Counted from the first letter of the stretch, positions 35,683 through 45,495 are shown. The stretch: DNA of 64,000 bases from Curtobacterium sp. MCBA15_012 (GCF_001864935.2 NZ_CP126267.1:124001-188000), one strand, 5' to 3'. Notes: generated by a model from the sequence alone, not told the origin. Numbers and translations: made by a program.

Positions 35683-36158
35683 AGCCCCCAAACGACGGTG
35701 AGGAAGGCGCGGTTCACCCTGCGGATCTCCTCCGGCGTTCCGCCCAACGCTTCCGGCAACGACCAACGGGCAGCGGTCGTCGCGGCGAGTATCTGCATCG
35801 GGGACCACGTGGCAAGGTCGTTCGGATCCATCCGGGCCACAGGCTGCATCGACTGCCGACGCCGCGACGCATCGCGCAAGCGGTCCCGGGCAAGCTCCTC
35901 GAGAAGTCGATCGAGAGCGCCTCGCTCGACGAGGTCGCCGAAGAAGTCCGAAACGGATTCCCACGTCTTGAGGTCGACCACCCGAAACGCTGATGCACCA
36001 GGCCCGCGTCCGCTGATGGTCAACCGTCCGGCGTGCTCTCGCGCCCAGACTGAAACACCGGAGGGGATGGCTACGCTCGTCGGCCAAGAGACCCCTGCTG
36101 CGGAGCTTGCGTCTGTCCGTCTCGGGCCCGATCCCCGATTGCTCATAACAACGAGCAT
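35679..36158 (-). CDS. Unrecognised 159-residue protein
   Basis: Starts at ATG 36158, or ATG 36146 four codons later, and converges with the HTH gene, overlapping it by 4 nt. The sequence is rich in charged residues, with a helical middle (LVERGALDRLLEELARDRLRDASRRR) and a C-terminal ALGGTPEEIRRVNRAFLTVVWGL. No domain is recognised. The tight overlap with the HTH gene suggests the two genes have travelled together. Confidence 0.45.
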   Translation of the reverse strand: MLVVMSNRGSGPRRTDASSAAGVSWPTSVAIPSGVSVWAREHAGRLTISGRGPGASAFRVVDLKTWESVSDFFGDLVERGALDRLLEELARDRLRDASRRRQSMQPVARMDPNDLATWSPMQILAATTAARWSLPEALGGTPEEIRRVNRAFLTVVWGL

Positions 36159-36276
36159 AGCCCCTCGGTCGGTTCAACGGCACCGGCTCGATGACCGGCG
36201 CCGGTCTCTCCGGTGCGAGAGATGCCCTCAGAGTGCGCAAGACCGGACGGTGAGCGGGAGTCCGCGTCCCACGCAG

Positions 36277-36309
36277 GAGCCGCTCCTTCACTGTGCGAAG
36301 GAGCGGCTC
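36277..36309. terminator. 13-bp hairpin, possible terminator
   Basis: GAGCCGCTCCTTC (36277-36289) pairs perfectly with 36297-36309 around a 7-nt loop. It lies between the 159-residue gene, which reads away from it, and the decayed peptidoglycan-binding gene, which reads toward it. It may once have ended that transcript. Confidence 0.55.
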
Positions 36310-36344
36310 GAGAGCGCGGCATCCAATCAGATGCCGGGCATCTA

Positions 36345-36560
36345 GCAGAGCTTTCCGTCCATGATCGGCCAAGCGAACATCCTCGCGGTGGCCGAGCCGC
36401 CCGCTGTCACGCCGAGGTTGCGCAGGGCGTCGGAGGGCGGCCTTGATTGCCGCTCCGAACTGACCGTCGACAGTCATGTTGTGCACACTCTCGCGGCCAG
36501 TTTTGAGTTCCTGCTACAGCTGGGTCACGGCTCGGCTCTGTTTCCCACCTCGAGACGGCA
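36345..36560 (-). pseudogene. Remnant of a peptidoglycan-binding domain protein
   Basis: On the minus strand, one frame reads MTVDGQFGAAIKAAL and then shifts by one base near 36422 into DALRNLGVTAGGSATARM, ending MDGKLC and TAG at 36345-36347. VDGQFGxxTKAAL followed by NLGVTAGGS is the pattern of a PG_binding_1 repeat at the C-terminus of secreted or phage lysins. An in-frame TAG upstream (TQL-stop-QELKT) confirms decay. No catalytic part survives. Confidence 0.55.
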
Positions 36561-36700
36561 GCCCCCTCCCCTGTGACCGGTGCCATGTACTTCTCAGAGG
36601 CCGGTGCTTTCTCGTCTGCCGCCGGTGTCAAAGTCTGTGATCCGCCCCGATATCTAAACTTCACCGGTGAGTGTGCCGTGTGCGCTTGGACCGAGGCTGA

Positions 36701-38890
36701 TCAGACGGCGTCGACCATTCCGACGGAGTCGTCATCGGTAGCGGGCTTCGCGGCGTGGTTCGACGTGAGTCGCGCGCCTTCGACGTCCACGTCCGGCAGC
36801 AACCGACCGAACCACCGAGGGCACCACCATGCTGCGCGGCCGAGGAGGACAAGGACTGCGGGTACGAACACCATTCGTACGACGAACACGTCCAGGAGCA
36901 CCCCGAGCGCGAGAGCGAATGCGATGGCCTGACTCGTCGGGTCGGTGTCGAACGCGCTCGAGCCGAACACTGTGATCATGATCGCGCCGGCTGCGATGAC
37001 GACCCCAGCGGCGCTGGTGAATCCAGTGGTGAGCGCCGCCCTCGGTGCAGCACCGTGCCTGACCTCCTCGCGCATACCTGAGACGAGGAACATCTCGTAG
37101 TCCATGGAGAGTCCGAACAGGACCCCCGTCACGATGACGGGGAGGAAGCTCAGCAGCGGTCCGGGAGTGAGGTGAAAGAACGATCCGAGCCAGCCCCATT
37201 GGAACACCGCGGTGACCCCGCCAAGTGTCGCCACGAGGCTGAGAAGGAAGCCGACGGTGGCTTTCAAGGGGACGAGGATCGAGCGGAACACGAGCGTCAG
37301 GAGGACGAACGCGAAGGCGGCGATCAGGGCAAGGTAGGTGGGGAAGGCAGCGGAGACATGGTCAGAAATGTCGATGTCCACGGCCGTGAGCCCAGTGATG
37401 CGCAGGAGTGGGTCACCGGAGAGCCCTGATGCGGTCTCCGTACCGCGGAGGGTCGTGACGAGCTTTGCCGTTGCCTCGTCGCCCGGTCCCGATCGGGGGA
37501 GGATGGTGATCAGCGCATCGTGGCCGTGTTCGCCGGACGGAATGGCGGCCTCGACCGCGTTGACTGCGGTCAGACGGTCCGTCAGGGCGGTGATTTCCGC
37601 AGCGGAGGGTGTGCCGGGGAACGTTGCGAGCACTTCGATGGGCGCGTTGATGCCCTTGCCGAAGCCTTCGGCCTTCATATCGAATGCCTGTCTGGCTGCC
37701 GTCGACGTGGAGTACTCCCCGTCGTTTGGCAGCGTGGTTCGCATGCTGAGCGCGGGGGCAGCGATGATGCCGAGGACGACGACGGAGGCGATGACGAAGA
37801 ACACAGGCCGCGCCGAGACGACGCCGATCCATCGCGATGCTATGCGGTTGCGTGGGCGGTTGTTCGTTGCCGTGAGCCGCTTTCGTGCCCGTCGACTGAG
37901 AACCCGTGGGCCGATGAGTCGCAGGAGCGCCGGAGTGAGGGTGAGTGACATGAGCAACGCGATGAGCACCGCGAAGGCTCCTGCCAGCCCCATTTGCGTC
38001 AGGAAGCCGATCCGGATGACCGCCAAACCGGCGAGGGCGATGATCACCGTGAGCGCCGCGGAGAGGACCGCCGATCCCGCGGTACCGGTGGCGACGCTGA
38101 TCGAGTCTCGGACGTCCATACCGGCCTGCACCTGACGTCGATGGCGGTTGACAATGAACAGCGCGTAGTCGATGCCGACAGCTAGCCCGAGCAGCGTCGC
38201 GAGGACGGTCGCGATCGAGTTCAGCGACACCATGGACGTCACCAGGTAGACCGCTTCCAGGCTCACTCCGAGGCCGATGATCGCGGTGATCAGGGGGAGC
38301 CCTGCGGCGAGGAGGGAGCCGAACGTGATGAACAGGACCACGAAGCCGATGGCGAGCGCGATCCCCTCCGTGCTGGCCGTGCTGGGGACAGGCACGAGGT
38401 CCGCCGCGGCCGCGATGCGCAGATGAGGGTCTAGGCGATGTGTCGCGTCGATAGCCGACTGCACGTCGGCCGATGTCGTCTCTGTAGGTGCTTCGGTGCG
38501 GAGACTGACGGTGATGTACCCGACGCGCCCGTCTGGTGAGATCGTCGGCGTGCCGCTTCGGAACGGGTCTGCAGCGCTCGAGACGTCACGGATGTTGGAA
38601 AGCCTCGCGGCAAGATCGTGGACCGCGCGCTCGTCGGCGCCAGTCAGTTTCTTTCCGGCTGGTGCCGCGAAGACGATTTCACCGGCGTTGCCGGAGCTTC
38701 CGAACTCACGGTCCGCGGTCGACAACGTGGACAGTGAGGCGAGTCCCTTTACCGAGTAGGAGTTCGTTAGGGGTTTCGAGAAGGCATTCGCGCCGACCAC
38801 TGCCGCCACGAGGATGAGGACCCAGGCGACGATCACGACCCAGGGGTGTTGGCTGCTCGAACGACCGATACCGCTCAACCATTTGGCCAT
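36701..38890 (-). CDS. MMPL/RND-family membrane transporter
   Basis: A 729-residue protein with AAGGAA before its ATG. It has twelve helices in two halves, each beginning with one helix and a large external loop. Typical family motifs are GLAVGIDYALFIVNRHR (half 1) and VTGVLFGLSMDYEMFLVSGMREE (half 2), which contain the proton-relay Asp-Tyr pairs. Members export lipids, glycolipids or drugs. The C-terminal tail is acidic. No TetR regulator, common beside such genes, is present on either side. It lies alone between decayed and gene-poor DNA. Confidence 0.9.
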   Translation of the reverse strand: MAKWLSGIGRSSSQHPWVVIVAWVLILVAAVVGANAFSKPLTNSYSVKGLASLSTLSTADREFGSSGNAGEIVFAAPAGKKLTGADERAVHDLAARLSNIRDVSSAADPFRSGTPTISPDGRVGYITVSLRTEAPTETTSADVQSAIDATHRLDPHLRIAAAADLVPVPSTASTEGIALAIGFVVLFITFGSLLAAGLPLITAIIGLGVSLEAVYLVTSMVSLNSIATVLATLLGLAVGIDYALFIVNRHRRQVQAGMDVRDSISVATGTAGSAVLSAALTVIIALAGLAVIRIGFLTQMGLAGAFAVLIALLMSLTLTPALLRLIGPRVLSRRARKRLTATNNRPRNRIASRWIGVVSARPVFFVIASVVVLGIIAAPALSMRTTLPNDGEYSTSTAARQAFDMKAEGFGKGINAPIEVLATFPGTPSAAEITALTDRLTAVNAVEAAIPSGEHGHDALITILPRSGPGDEATAKLVTTLRGTETASGLSGDPLLRITGLTAVDIDISDHVSAAFPTYLALIAAFAFVLLTLVFRSILVPLKATVGFLLSLVATLGGVTAVFQWGWLGSFFHLTPGPLLSFLPVIVTGVLFGLSMDYEMFLVSGMREEVRHGAAPRAALTTGFTSAAGVVIAAGAIMITVFGSSAFDTDPTSQAIAFALALGVLLDVFVVRMVFVPAVLVLLGRAAWWCPRWFGRLLPDVDVEGARLTSNHAAKPATDDDSVGMVDAV

Positions 38891-39815
38891 TGATTTCCTT
38901 CTTTCTGCTGCTCGGCGCACCGATGAGCGCCATCGACAATCGTCGCCAGACTGAGAGCAGAGCAACACCACCCTGGGTGGGGTACTGGGTGGTGAATGCA
39001 AACAGTGGGGTGCCCCGACTCGCCACACGCGTCTCAAGCCGTGGATGGAGTCGCAACCACTCGCACTGAGCGTGAAGCGGCGGCAACAGGGTTCGTGATG
39101 AACCAGTGCAAGACGAACCTGAGCACCGATTGTGAGCGTGGCCACAAAGGTTCACCCGCACGGGAGGAACATGCGCAGCTCGATTGGCGCGCCGTCTTCA
39201 CAGCCGTTCCTGTGGCCTGCACAAAATTCTCAATGCAGGCTCGCCTGACCGAAAACCCCCGTCAGGCCGGCAATTCCAAGATGGCCCTGGAGTCACCGCG
39301 CACTTATCGCTGACCAGCCTGCGCTACGGGGCCAGCCGATGAACGCACGAGAGACCGAAGGCCAGCAGCATCGGTGAGTGCCATGAGTATTGAACGTGCT
39401 CGTCGCTTGTCGTAGCTGCTCACTGTCGGGACGCCCTAGACGCAGGAAAGCGCGACATTGTGCTGAGCGTCAATTCGTCACCGACCAGTCATCGTCCGGA
39501 GAATGCAGGTCTGGAAACGTGCCAATTACATTCAGATAGGCTCGGCAGATATCCGCCAAGCGAACATGCAATATTGCAGTAGTTGACCTCTCGAAGCGCG
39601 CTTGCGGTGACGTAGCTTTCGCGTCGCTCCCGAATGTTGTCGCGGGCGAGGCGGGAATGTGACCACAAGCACCTGCGCCGCCCACTCAGAGGCCCTGCCC
39701 TGGAACCGCGGTCGCTTCGGCCTTACCGCACTCCGCAACAGCGACAACAAGAACATCTCCGTTCCGGAGATCGCAAATCTTTCTTTGCTTAGCCCGGGGT
39801 TTGATCAGCCGGGGG
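38891..39815. other. 925-nt gene-poor region, lower GC
   Basis: No frame here has both a start signal and recognisable motifs. The part around 39,440-39,620 is distinctly AT-richer. A plus frame at 39659-39800 (CAAHSEALPWNRGRFGLTALRNSDNKNI) looks protein-like but has no full gene around it. The promoter of the MMPL gene should be near its left edge. I see nothing else in it; decayed acquired DNA is likely. Confidence 0.4.
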
Positions 39816-39865
39816 TCACGGACGGGAGGCGCGGTGCCAGCTGGCACCGCGCCTCCCGTCCGTGA
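39816..39865. terminator. 50-bp perfect palindrome, GGGAGGCGC family, ending the pckA operon
   Basis: Perfect 25-bp arms (39816-39840/39841-39865) with no loop. The central 38 bp equal the element at 22839-22876. It ends 12 nt from the pckA stop on the minus strand, and so is placed as its terminator. Confidence 0.85.
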
Positions 39866-39877
39866 GTGGTGACCGTC

Positions 39878-41737
39878 TCAGGCCGTGATGGGCGCCGCGT
39901 CGTCCTGCGCGTGACGGAGGTTGGACCGATTCAGTTCAAGCTGAGTGCGCAGCTGCGCCGGCACGCGGTGGCCGAATCGGTCGAATAGCCGGTCCAGCTG
40001 GTCGCACTCCTCGAGCCACGATGTCGGGTCGATCTCGAACAGCTGCTCAAGCTGTCGCCGTGAGACGTCGATGCCGTCGGTGTCGATCTGGTCCGGACGC
40101 GGCAGCAGGCCGATGGCGTCTACGACGCCGGCAACCTTCCCCTCGAGGCGTCGGATGATCCACTCGATGACCCGCGAGTTTTCGGCGAAGCCCGGCCATA
40201 GGAACTTGCCGCGCGCGTCCTTCCGGAACCAATTCACCTGGAAGACCTCGGGTGTGTTCCCGTTCAGGACATCCCGCATCTCGATCCAGTGCGCCCAGTA
40301 GTCGGCCATGTTGTACCCGCAGAACGGCAGCATCGCGAACGGGTCGTGGCGGAGCTCTCCGACCGTGCCCTCTGCGGCGGCGGTCTGCTCCGATGAGATC
40401 GTCGCACCCATGAAGACGCCGTGGTCCCAATCGCGGGCCTGCATTACGAGCGGCACGTTCGTTGCCCGACGCCCGCCGAAGAGGATCGCATCGACGGGCA
40501 CGCCGTCTGCCGCGTCCCAGTCGTTCGTGATCGAGGGGCACTGGTCGGCTGCGACAGTGAACCGTGCGTTGGGGTGCGCCGCGGGGCGACCGGCGTTCGG
40601 CGTCCAGTCGTTGCCCTGCCAGTCGATCAGGTGCGCGGGCGCCTCATCGGTGAGACCCTCCCACCAGATGTCGCCGTCGTCTGTGAGTGCCACGTTGGTG
40701 AAGATCGCGTTCCCCCAGAGCGTGTGCACCGCGGTCGGGTTCGTGGTGTATCCGGTGCCGGGTGCGACGCCGAAGAATCCTCGTTCCGGGTTGATGGCGC
40801 GGAGGCGGCCGTCGGTTCCGGGACGCATCCACGCGATGTCGTCGCCGATGGTTTCGACCTTCCAGCCGGGGATCGACGGGGTCATCATCGCGAGGTTCGT
40901 CTTGCCGCAGGCGGACGGGAACGCTGCGGCGACGTGGAACACCGCGTCCTCGGGAGTGGTCACCTTGATCAGGAGCATGTGCTCGGCGAGCCAGCCGTCG
41001 TCGCGTGCCATCGCCGACGCGATGCGCAATGAGAAGCATTTCTTGCCGAGCAGCGCGTTCCCGCCGTACCCGGATCCGAACGACCAGATCTCGCGCGTCT
41101 CCGGGAAGTGCGAGATGTACTTCACCGGGTTGTGCGGCCAGGCGACGTCCGATCGGGCGATGCCACCTTCGGTCTCGAGCGGGTAGCCGACGCTGTGCAG
41201 GGCCGGGACCCACTCGGTGTCGTGGCCGATCGCCTCGAGCGCTTCGGATCCGGCGCGCGTCATCAGCGCCATACTGAGCACCGCGTATGGGGAGTCGGTG
41301 ATTTGGATCCCGATCTGCGAGATCGCTCCCCCGACGGGGCCCATGGAGAACGGCACGACCCACATGGTCCGACCGCGCATGCTGCCGTCGAACAGGCTGC
41401 GGAGCTCGTCCTTCATCGCCGCGGGGGCTCGCCAGTTGTTCGTCGGGCCTGCGTCGTCCCGGTCCAAGGAGCAGATGAATGTCCGTTCCTCGACCCGTGC
41501 GACGTCCTCCGGTGCAGAGCGTGCGAGGAAGCTGTTCGGGCGGAGGTCCTCGTTCAGCCGGATGAGGGTGCCGGCGGCGACCATCTCGTCGGCGATAGCG
41601 GCTCGCTGCTGGTCGGAACCGTCGAACCATCGGATCTCGCTCGGCTGGGTGAGGCCCGCGACTTCGTTGACCCAGTCGGCGATATCGGCGCGGACGTCTG
41701 CCGGGGTGACGGTGTCGGAGGGCGGGGTGATGGTCAT
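39878..41737 (-). CDS. pckA: Phosphoenolpyruvate carboxykinase (GTP)
   Basis: A 619-residue GTP-type enzyme with P-loop SACGKTNL (275-282) carrying catalytic C277, and the conserved [40 protein letters not shown] and [12 protein letters not shown] segments. It converts oxaloacetate and GTP to PEP, CO2 and GDP, the first committed step of gluconeogenesis from acids. The start overlaps the mqo stop by 4 nt, so malate oxidation and PEP formation are translationally coupled. This is the last gene of a six-gene operon. Confidence 0.96.
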   Translation of the reverse strand: MTITPPSDTVTPADVRADIADWVNEVAGLTQPSEIRWFDGSDQQRAAIADEMVAAGTLIRLNEDLRPNSFLARSAPEDVARVEERTFICSLDRDDAGPTNNWRAPAAMKDELRSLFDGSMRGRTMWVVPFSMGPVGGAISQIGIQITDSPYAVLSMALMTRAGSEALEAIGHDTEWVPALHSVGYPLETEGGIARSDVAWPHNPVKYISHFPETREIWSFGSGYGGNALLGKKCFSLRIASAMARDDGWLAEHMLLIKVTTPEDAVFHVAAAFPSACGKTNLAMMTPSIPGWKVETIGDDIAWMRPGTDGRLRAINPERGFFGVAPGTGYTTNPTAVHTLWGNAIFTNVALTDDGDIWWEGLTDEAPAHLIDWQGNDWTPNAGRPAAHPNARFTVAADQCPSITNDWDAADGVPVDAILFGGRRATNVPLVMQARDWDHGVFMGATISSEQTAAAEGTVGELRHDPFAMLPFCGYNMADYWAHWIEMRDVLNGNTPEVFQVNWFRKDARGKFLWPGFAENSRVIEWIIRRLEGKVAGVVDAIGLLPRPDQIDTDGIDVSRRQLEQLFEIDPTSWLEECDQLDRLFDRFGHRVPAQLRTQLELNRSNLRHAQDDAAPITA

Positions 41738-43230
41738 GGGGCAGTCCTTCCGTTACGGTGCCAGACCGGAGTGAGCTTGAGCGTGTCAGCGGTGGTGGCG
41801 ATGGAGGCTTCGGCGCGAGCGGGGTCGGTGGTGAGGTCGTGGCGGTGCGAGGGGATGAGGGCGTCGAGTGTCGGCTGCCAGCCGTCCCAGCGCCCGGGGA
41901 AGCACCGTCGGAGCAGGTCGAGCATGATCGCGACTGCGGTCGACGCTCCAGGTGAGGCACCGAGCAGGCCGGCGATGCTGCCATTGCCGCCAACGACGAC
42001 TTCGGTGCCGAATTGAAGGGATCCGCGGCCGCGTGAGTCGGGCTTGATGACTTGGACGCGTTGACCGGCGGTGATCAGCTCCCAGTCGTCGGCCTGCAGG
42101 TTCGGGACGAAGTCGCGGAGGGCACCGTCGCGTTTGCGCCGGCTGGCGAGGATCTCTCCTACGAGGTACTTGAGGAGGCCGGGGTTGCCGGCAGCGACGG
42201 AGAGCAGGGGGCCGAGGTTGTGTCCCCTGATCGAGCCGGGTAGGTCGGTGACGCGGCCGCCGATGAGGAACTTGGGACTGAATCCGGCGTACGGGCCGAA
42301 CAGCAGGGAACGCTGGCCGTTGACGACGCGGGTGTCGAGGTGGGGAACGGACATCGGCGGGGCACCGACCGCGGCCTTGCCGTACACCTTCGCGTGGTGC
42401 TGTTCGACGATGGCGGGCGCCGTGGTCTTCAGGAACAGGCCTGAGATGGGGAATCCGCCGTACCCCCGGATCTCGGGAATTCCGGATTGCTGCAGAAGGC
42501 TGAGCGATGCCCCGCCCGCGCCGACGAACACGAACCGTGCTGAGACGCTCCGTGTGGCCTCGCCCGCCGCGCGGACCGTCACCGACCAGGGACCGTGCTG
42601 CGATCGCCGTAGACCGACAATTTTCGCGTTGGTTCGGACGACGCCGCCGCGGTGCTCGATGTCGGTCACGAGAGCCTCTGTGAGCCTCCCGAAGTCGACG
42701 TCCGTGCCGGCGGTCGACCGGGTCGCGGCGATCGGTTCGGTACCACGTTCTTGGGTGAGCAGCGGCGCCCACTCGGCGATCTGCGCGGTGTCGGTGGTGT
42801 GCTCCATCTCCGCGAAGAGTGGACGCGTCCGCAAGATCTCGAAGCGCCGGCGCAGGTAGTCGACGTCGTCGTCGCCGCGCACGAAGGTCATGTGGGGCAC
42901 GGAGTTGATGAACGTGTGGGGTTCCGGCAGCGTCGCGTCCCGGACCAAGGTGGACCAGAACTCACGGCTCAGCTGGAACTCGGCGTTGATGGTGGTCGCC
43001 TTCGTGCCGTCGAGCTCGCCGTGCGGCCCCTCGGGCATGTAGTTGAGTTCGCAGAGGCCGCTGTGTCCTGTCCCGGCGTTCCGCCACGGTCCGCTGCTCT
43101 CCAGTGCGAGCTTCGGGCCGCTCTCGTAGATATGGATGGTCCAGGTCGGCTCGAGCCGACTCAGCATCGCGCCGAGGGTGGCGCTCATCACTCCGCCGCC
43201 GATCAGGACGACGTCTGCTGTCTCGCTCAC
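41734..43230 (-). CDS. mqo: Malate:quinone oxidoreductase
   Basis: A 498-residue FAD enzyme starting at GTG with AAGGGAA upstream. The N-terminal dinucleotide motif [17 protein letters not shown] and the Mqo-specific segments [30 protein letters not shown] and [18 protein letters not shown] are present. It oxidises malate to oxaloacetate at the membrane, passing electrons to quinone. pckA directly follows, with a 4-nt overlap, so the product is fed to PEP synthesis. A perfect hairpin lies in the 68-nt gap before it. Confidence 0.95.
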   Translation of the reverse strand: MSETADVVLIGGGVMSATLGAMLSRLEPTWTIHIYESGPKLALESSGPWRNAGTGHSGLCELNYMPEGPHGELDGTKATTINAEFQLSREFWSTLVRDATLPEPHTFINSVPHMTFVRGDDDVDYLRRRFEILRTRPLFAEMEHTTDTAQIAEWAPLLTQERGTEPIAATRSTAGTDVDFGRLTEALVTDIEHRGGVVRTNAKIVGLRRSQHGPWSVTVRAAGEATRSVSARFVFVGAGGASLSLLQQSGIPEIRGYGGFPISGLFLKTTAPAIVEQHHAKVYGKAAVGAPPMSVPHLDTRVVNGQRSLLFGPYAGFSPKFLIGGRVTDLPGSIRGHNLGPLLSVAAGNPGLLKYLVGEILASRRKRDGALRDFVPNLQADDWELITAGQRVQVIKPDSRGRGSLQFGTEVVVGGNGSIAGLLGASPGASTAVAIMLDLLRRCFPGRWDGWQPTLDALIPSHRHDLTTDPARAEASIATTADTLKLTPVWHRNGRTAP

Positions 43231-43250
43231 GGGTGTTCCCTTTGTTGATG

Positions 43251-43282
43251 CCCTGGCCGGGTGGGTCACGACCCGGCCAGGG
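43251..43282 (-). promoter_or_regulatory. Perfect hairpin inside the operon before mqo
   Basis: CCCTGGCCGGGT (43251-43262) pairs with 43271-43282 around 8 nt. It occupies the only sizeable gap within the operon, 20 nt upstream of the mqo start. It may attenuate or stabilise the mRNA, giving mqo-pckA a different level from the genes upstream. No T-tract is present on the minus side. Confidence 0.55.
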
Positions 43283-43298
43283 CGGTCGGTGCTCCCGG

Positions 43299-43601
43299 TC
43301 AGAAAGCCTTGAGCACGGTGCTGACGTGCTCGACCCGGGGCGGTTCTGCGAAGAAGGTGTGGACGAGTGCGCGCCACGCGGCGAATCCCTCGGACTGACG
43401 GAAGTCGATCGTGTGCGCCTCGACGCTGTCCCAGCCGACGAACAACCGATACCGGTTGGGGTGTTCGACCGATCGACGCAGCTCGAACGTGCGGCATCCT
43501 GGCGCGGACTGGAAGTGCGCGGCGGCTTCCGCAGCCGCGGCCTCGAATCGGTTCGTGGTGCCGTCGAGGATGTTGATCTCGGCGATCTCGGTGACACTCA
43601 T
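43299..43601 (-). CDS. Antibiotic biosynthesis monooxygenase-fold (ABM) protein
   Basis: A 100-residue dimeric ferredoxin-like protein. The pattern EIAEINILDGTTNRFEAAAAEAAAHFQSAPGCRTFELRRSVEHPNRYRLFVGWDSVEAHTIDF, then FAAWRALVHTFF, is characteristic of ABM/YgiN-like proteins. These oxidise quinols or act on small aldehydes and acids without metal. Its start overlaps the cupin stop by 4 nt. A second ABM gene lies in the same locus at 47,839, suggesting that both take part in one pathway. Confidence 0.85.
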   Translation of the reverse strand: MSVTEIAEINILDGTTNRFEAAAAEAAAHFQSAPGCRTFELRRSVEHPNRYRLFVGWDSVEAHTIDFRQSEGFAAWRALVHTFFAEPPRVEHVSTVLKAF

Positions 43602-44050
43602 GCTGACCGTCCCTCCGTGTCGAAGGCCTGCTCCGCATCGATCCGTCCGGTCTCGCCGGAAGCGATCAGCGTCCGGGTCGCGTCCAAGGAGGCGTAGGTC
43701 CAGAGGATCCGCATCCGGTTCGTGTCCGACGCGTTTTTGAACCGGTGGGGGATGTTCGCGGGAACGAACGTGGTGTCGTGCAACGTCAACGGCGCCTCCT
43801 CGCCGTTGATGTCAACGATTGCGTCACCCTCGATGATCATTACCGACTCCACACAGTTGTGCGTGTGCAGCCCGATGGTGGCGCCGGGCTCGAACGTCGT
43901 GACCCCGTTCAGGAACCCGGTGCCACCGCGTGCCGAGGTGACCATGGGCGTGGTGCGTGCACCGTTGCCGCGGTCGATGGTCGGGAGCTCGTCCGGTCGG
44001 AAGATGACCGGCTCCCACGAGCTGATCGACGTTGTGTCTCGCATGTCCAT
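43598..44050 (-). CDS. Cupin-domain protein
   Basis: A 150-residue single-domain cupin. Metal-binding motif 1 is GATIGLHTHNCVESVMIIEGDAIVDING (G-x5-H-x-H-x4-E-x6-G), and motif 2 is FVPANIPHRFKNASD. The start ATG shares a base with the stop of the aldehyde dehydrogenase (TGATG), a tight coupling. Cupins of this size are isomerases, dioxygenases or ligand sensors. Substrate unknown; it may act on the imported acid. Confidence 0.85.
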   Translation of the reverse strand: MDMRDTTSISSWEPVIFRPDELPTIDRGNGARTTPMVTSARGGTGFLNGVTTFEPGATIGLHTHNCVESVMIIEGDAIVDINGEEAPLTLHDTTFVPANIPHRFKNASDTNRMRILWTYASLDATRTLIASGETGRIDAEQAFDTEGRSA

Positions 44051-45462
44051 CACTCCGTGGCCTCGGTGACCGCAGCTGTGACCGGCTTCGGCGCTGCGGT
44101 CGTGCCGATCGACAAGGTCTTCACGTTGACGAACTCGCGGATGCCGTTGACGCCGAGTTCACGGCCGTACCCGGAACGCTTGATACCGCCGAACGGCAGA
44201 CGCGGGTCCGACGCGACGACGCTGTTGACGAACACGGCGCCGGCGTCGATCTGCCGAGCCAGGTCCTCCGCCTTGGAGAGGTCGGCCGACCAGACCGCCG
44301 CGCCGAGCCCGAACTCGGTGTCGTTCGCCAGCTCGACGGCCTCGGTCGCGTCCTTCGCGCGGATGACGGCGGCGACCGGCCCGAAGGTCTCCTCCACGAA
44401 TGCTGCGTGCTTCGGGGTGACGTGGTCGATGATCGTCGCCGGGTAGTAGAACCCGGGGCCCTCCACCGGTACGCCACCGGTGATGAGGACACCGCCTGCG
44501 TCGAGGGTGCGCGTGACCTGGTCGTGCAACTCGTCACGGAGGTTCCCCCGCGCCATCGGCCCGATGTTGGTGTCGCGTTCGAACGGGTCGCCGAGCTTGA
44601 GCGCCTCGACGTTCGCCTTGAACTCCGCAACGAACTCGTCCGCAATGGACTCCTCGACGATGAACCGCTTCGCGTTCACGCACGACTGCCCGTTGTTGGT
44701 GTAGCGCGCCTTCACCGCCGCCTTCGCAGCTGCGGGGACGTCCGCGTCGGCGAGGACGATGAACGGGTCCGAGCCGCCCAGCTCGAGTACCTGCTTCTTC
44801 AGCGCGGTCCCCGCCTGGCTGGCGACGATCGCCCCGACCTCGGTGGAACCGGTGAGCGTGACCGCCGCGATCCGGTCGTCAGCGATGAGTCCTGCGACCT
44901 CGGACGAGTTGATCAGCACGCTCTTGAAGAGTCCGGCGGGGGCGCCCGCCTCGCGAATGACCTCCTCGACCGCGAGCGCTGCGGCGGGGACGTTGTTGGC
45001 GTGCTTGAGGATCGCGCCGTTACCGGCGGCGAGTGCGGGAGCGATGAAGCGGAAGAACTGCCAGAACGGGTAGTTCCACGGCATGATCGCCAGCACCACT
45101 CCGAGCGGCTCGTAGAGCACGCGACTGTCCGCTGCGGACGACGCGACGGGGGTGTCGGCGAGGAACTCCGCCGCGTGGTCGGCGTAGAAGTCGAGAGTGA
45201 GCGCGCACTTCTCGATCTCCGCCTCCGCCTCGACGATCGGCTTGCCCATCTCCGCGGTGATGGTGTGGGCGAAGCGCGGCACGCCCGCACGGAGCACTGC
45301 CGCCGCGCGACGCAGCAGCGCGGACCGCTCGCCGATGGGGGTTCGTCGCCAAGCGCGCTGCGCGGTGACCGCGTCATCGAGGATGGTGTCGACCTCCGTC
45401 GCCGGAGTGTTGTCGTACGTGGCGAGCTGGGCCCCGTTGCGGGGATCCACCGAGGTGATCAT
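44050..45462 (-). CDS. NAD(P)-dependent succinate-semialdehyde-type aldehyde dehydrogenase
   Basis: A 470-residue ALDH of typical length. Catalytic C261 (NNGQSCVNAKRF), general base E227 (LELGGSDPF) and N130 (MPWNYPFWQ) are present. The NNGQSC and CALTLDFYADHA segments fit the succinate-semialdehyde dehydrogenase subgroup (GabD/Sad-like). It would oxidise a C4-type semialdehyde to the dicarboxylate. No gabT aminotransferase is nearby, so the aldehyde must come from another source. It lies 33 nt after the transporter gene and has a clear AGAAGGAGA ribosome-binding site. Confidence 0.88.
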   Translation of the reverse strand: MITSVDPRNGAQLATYDNTPATEVDTILDDAVTAQRAWRRTPIGERSALLRRAAAVLRAGVPRFAHTITAEMGKPIVEAEAEIEKCALTLDFYADHAAEFLADTPVASSAADSRVLYEPLGVVLAIMPWNYPFWQFFRFIAPALAAGNGAILKHANNVPAAALAVEEVIREAGAPAGLFKSVLINSSEVAGLIADDRIAAVTLTGSTEVGAIVASQAGTALKKQVLELGGSDPFIVLADADVPAAAKAAVKARYTNNGQSCVNAKRFIVEESIADEFVAEFKANVEALKLGDPFERDTNIGPMARGNLRDELHDQVTRTLDAGGVLITGGVPVEGPGFYYPATIIDHVTPKHAAFVEETFGPVAAVIRAKDATEAVELANDTEFGLGAAVWSADLSKAEDLARQIDAGAVFVNSVVASDPRLPFGGIKRSGYGRELGVNGIREFVNVKTLSIGTTAAPKPVTAAVTEATE

Positions 45463-45495
45463 GGTTCTCCTTCTAGTTCTCTGCGGACGCAGCCG

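Noticed and set aside
29701-36700. Direct repeat of the tRNA-Ser 3' end as an attachment site
   Set aside because: No second copy of the T-arm/acceptor sequence was found by eye in the window.
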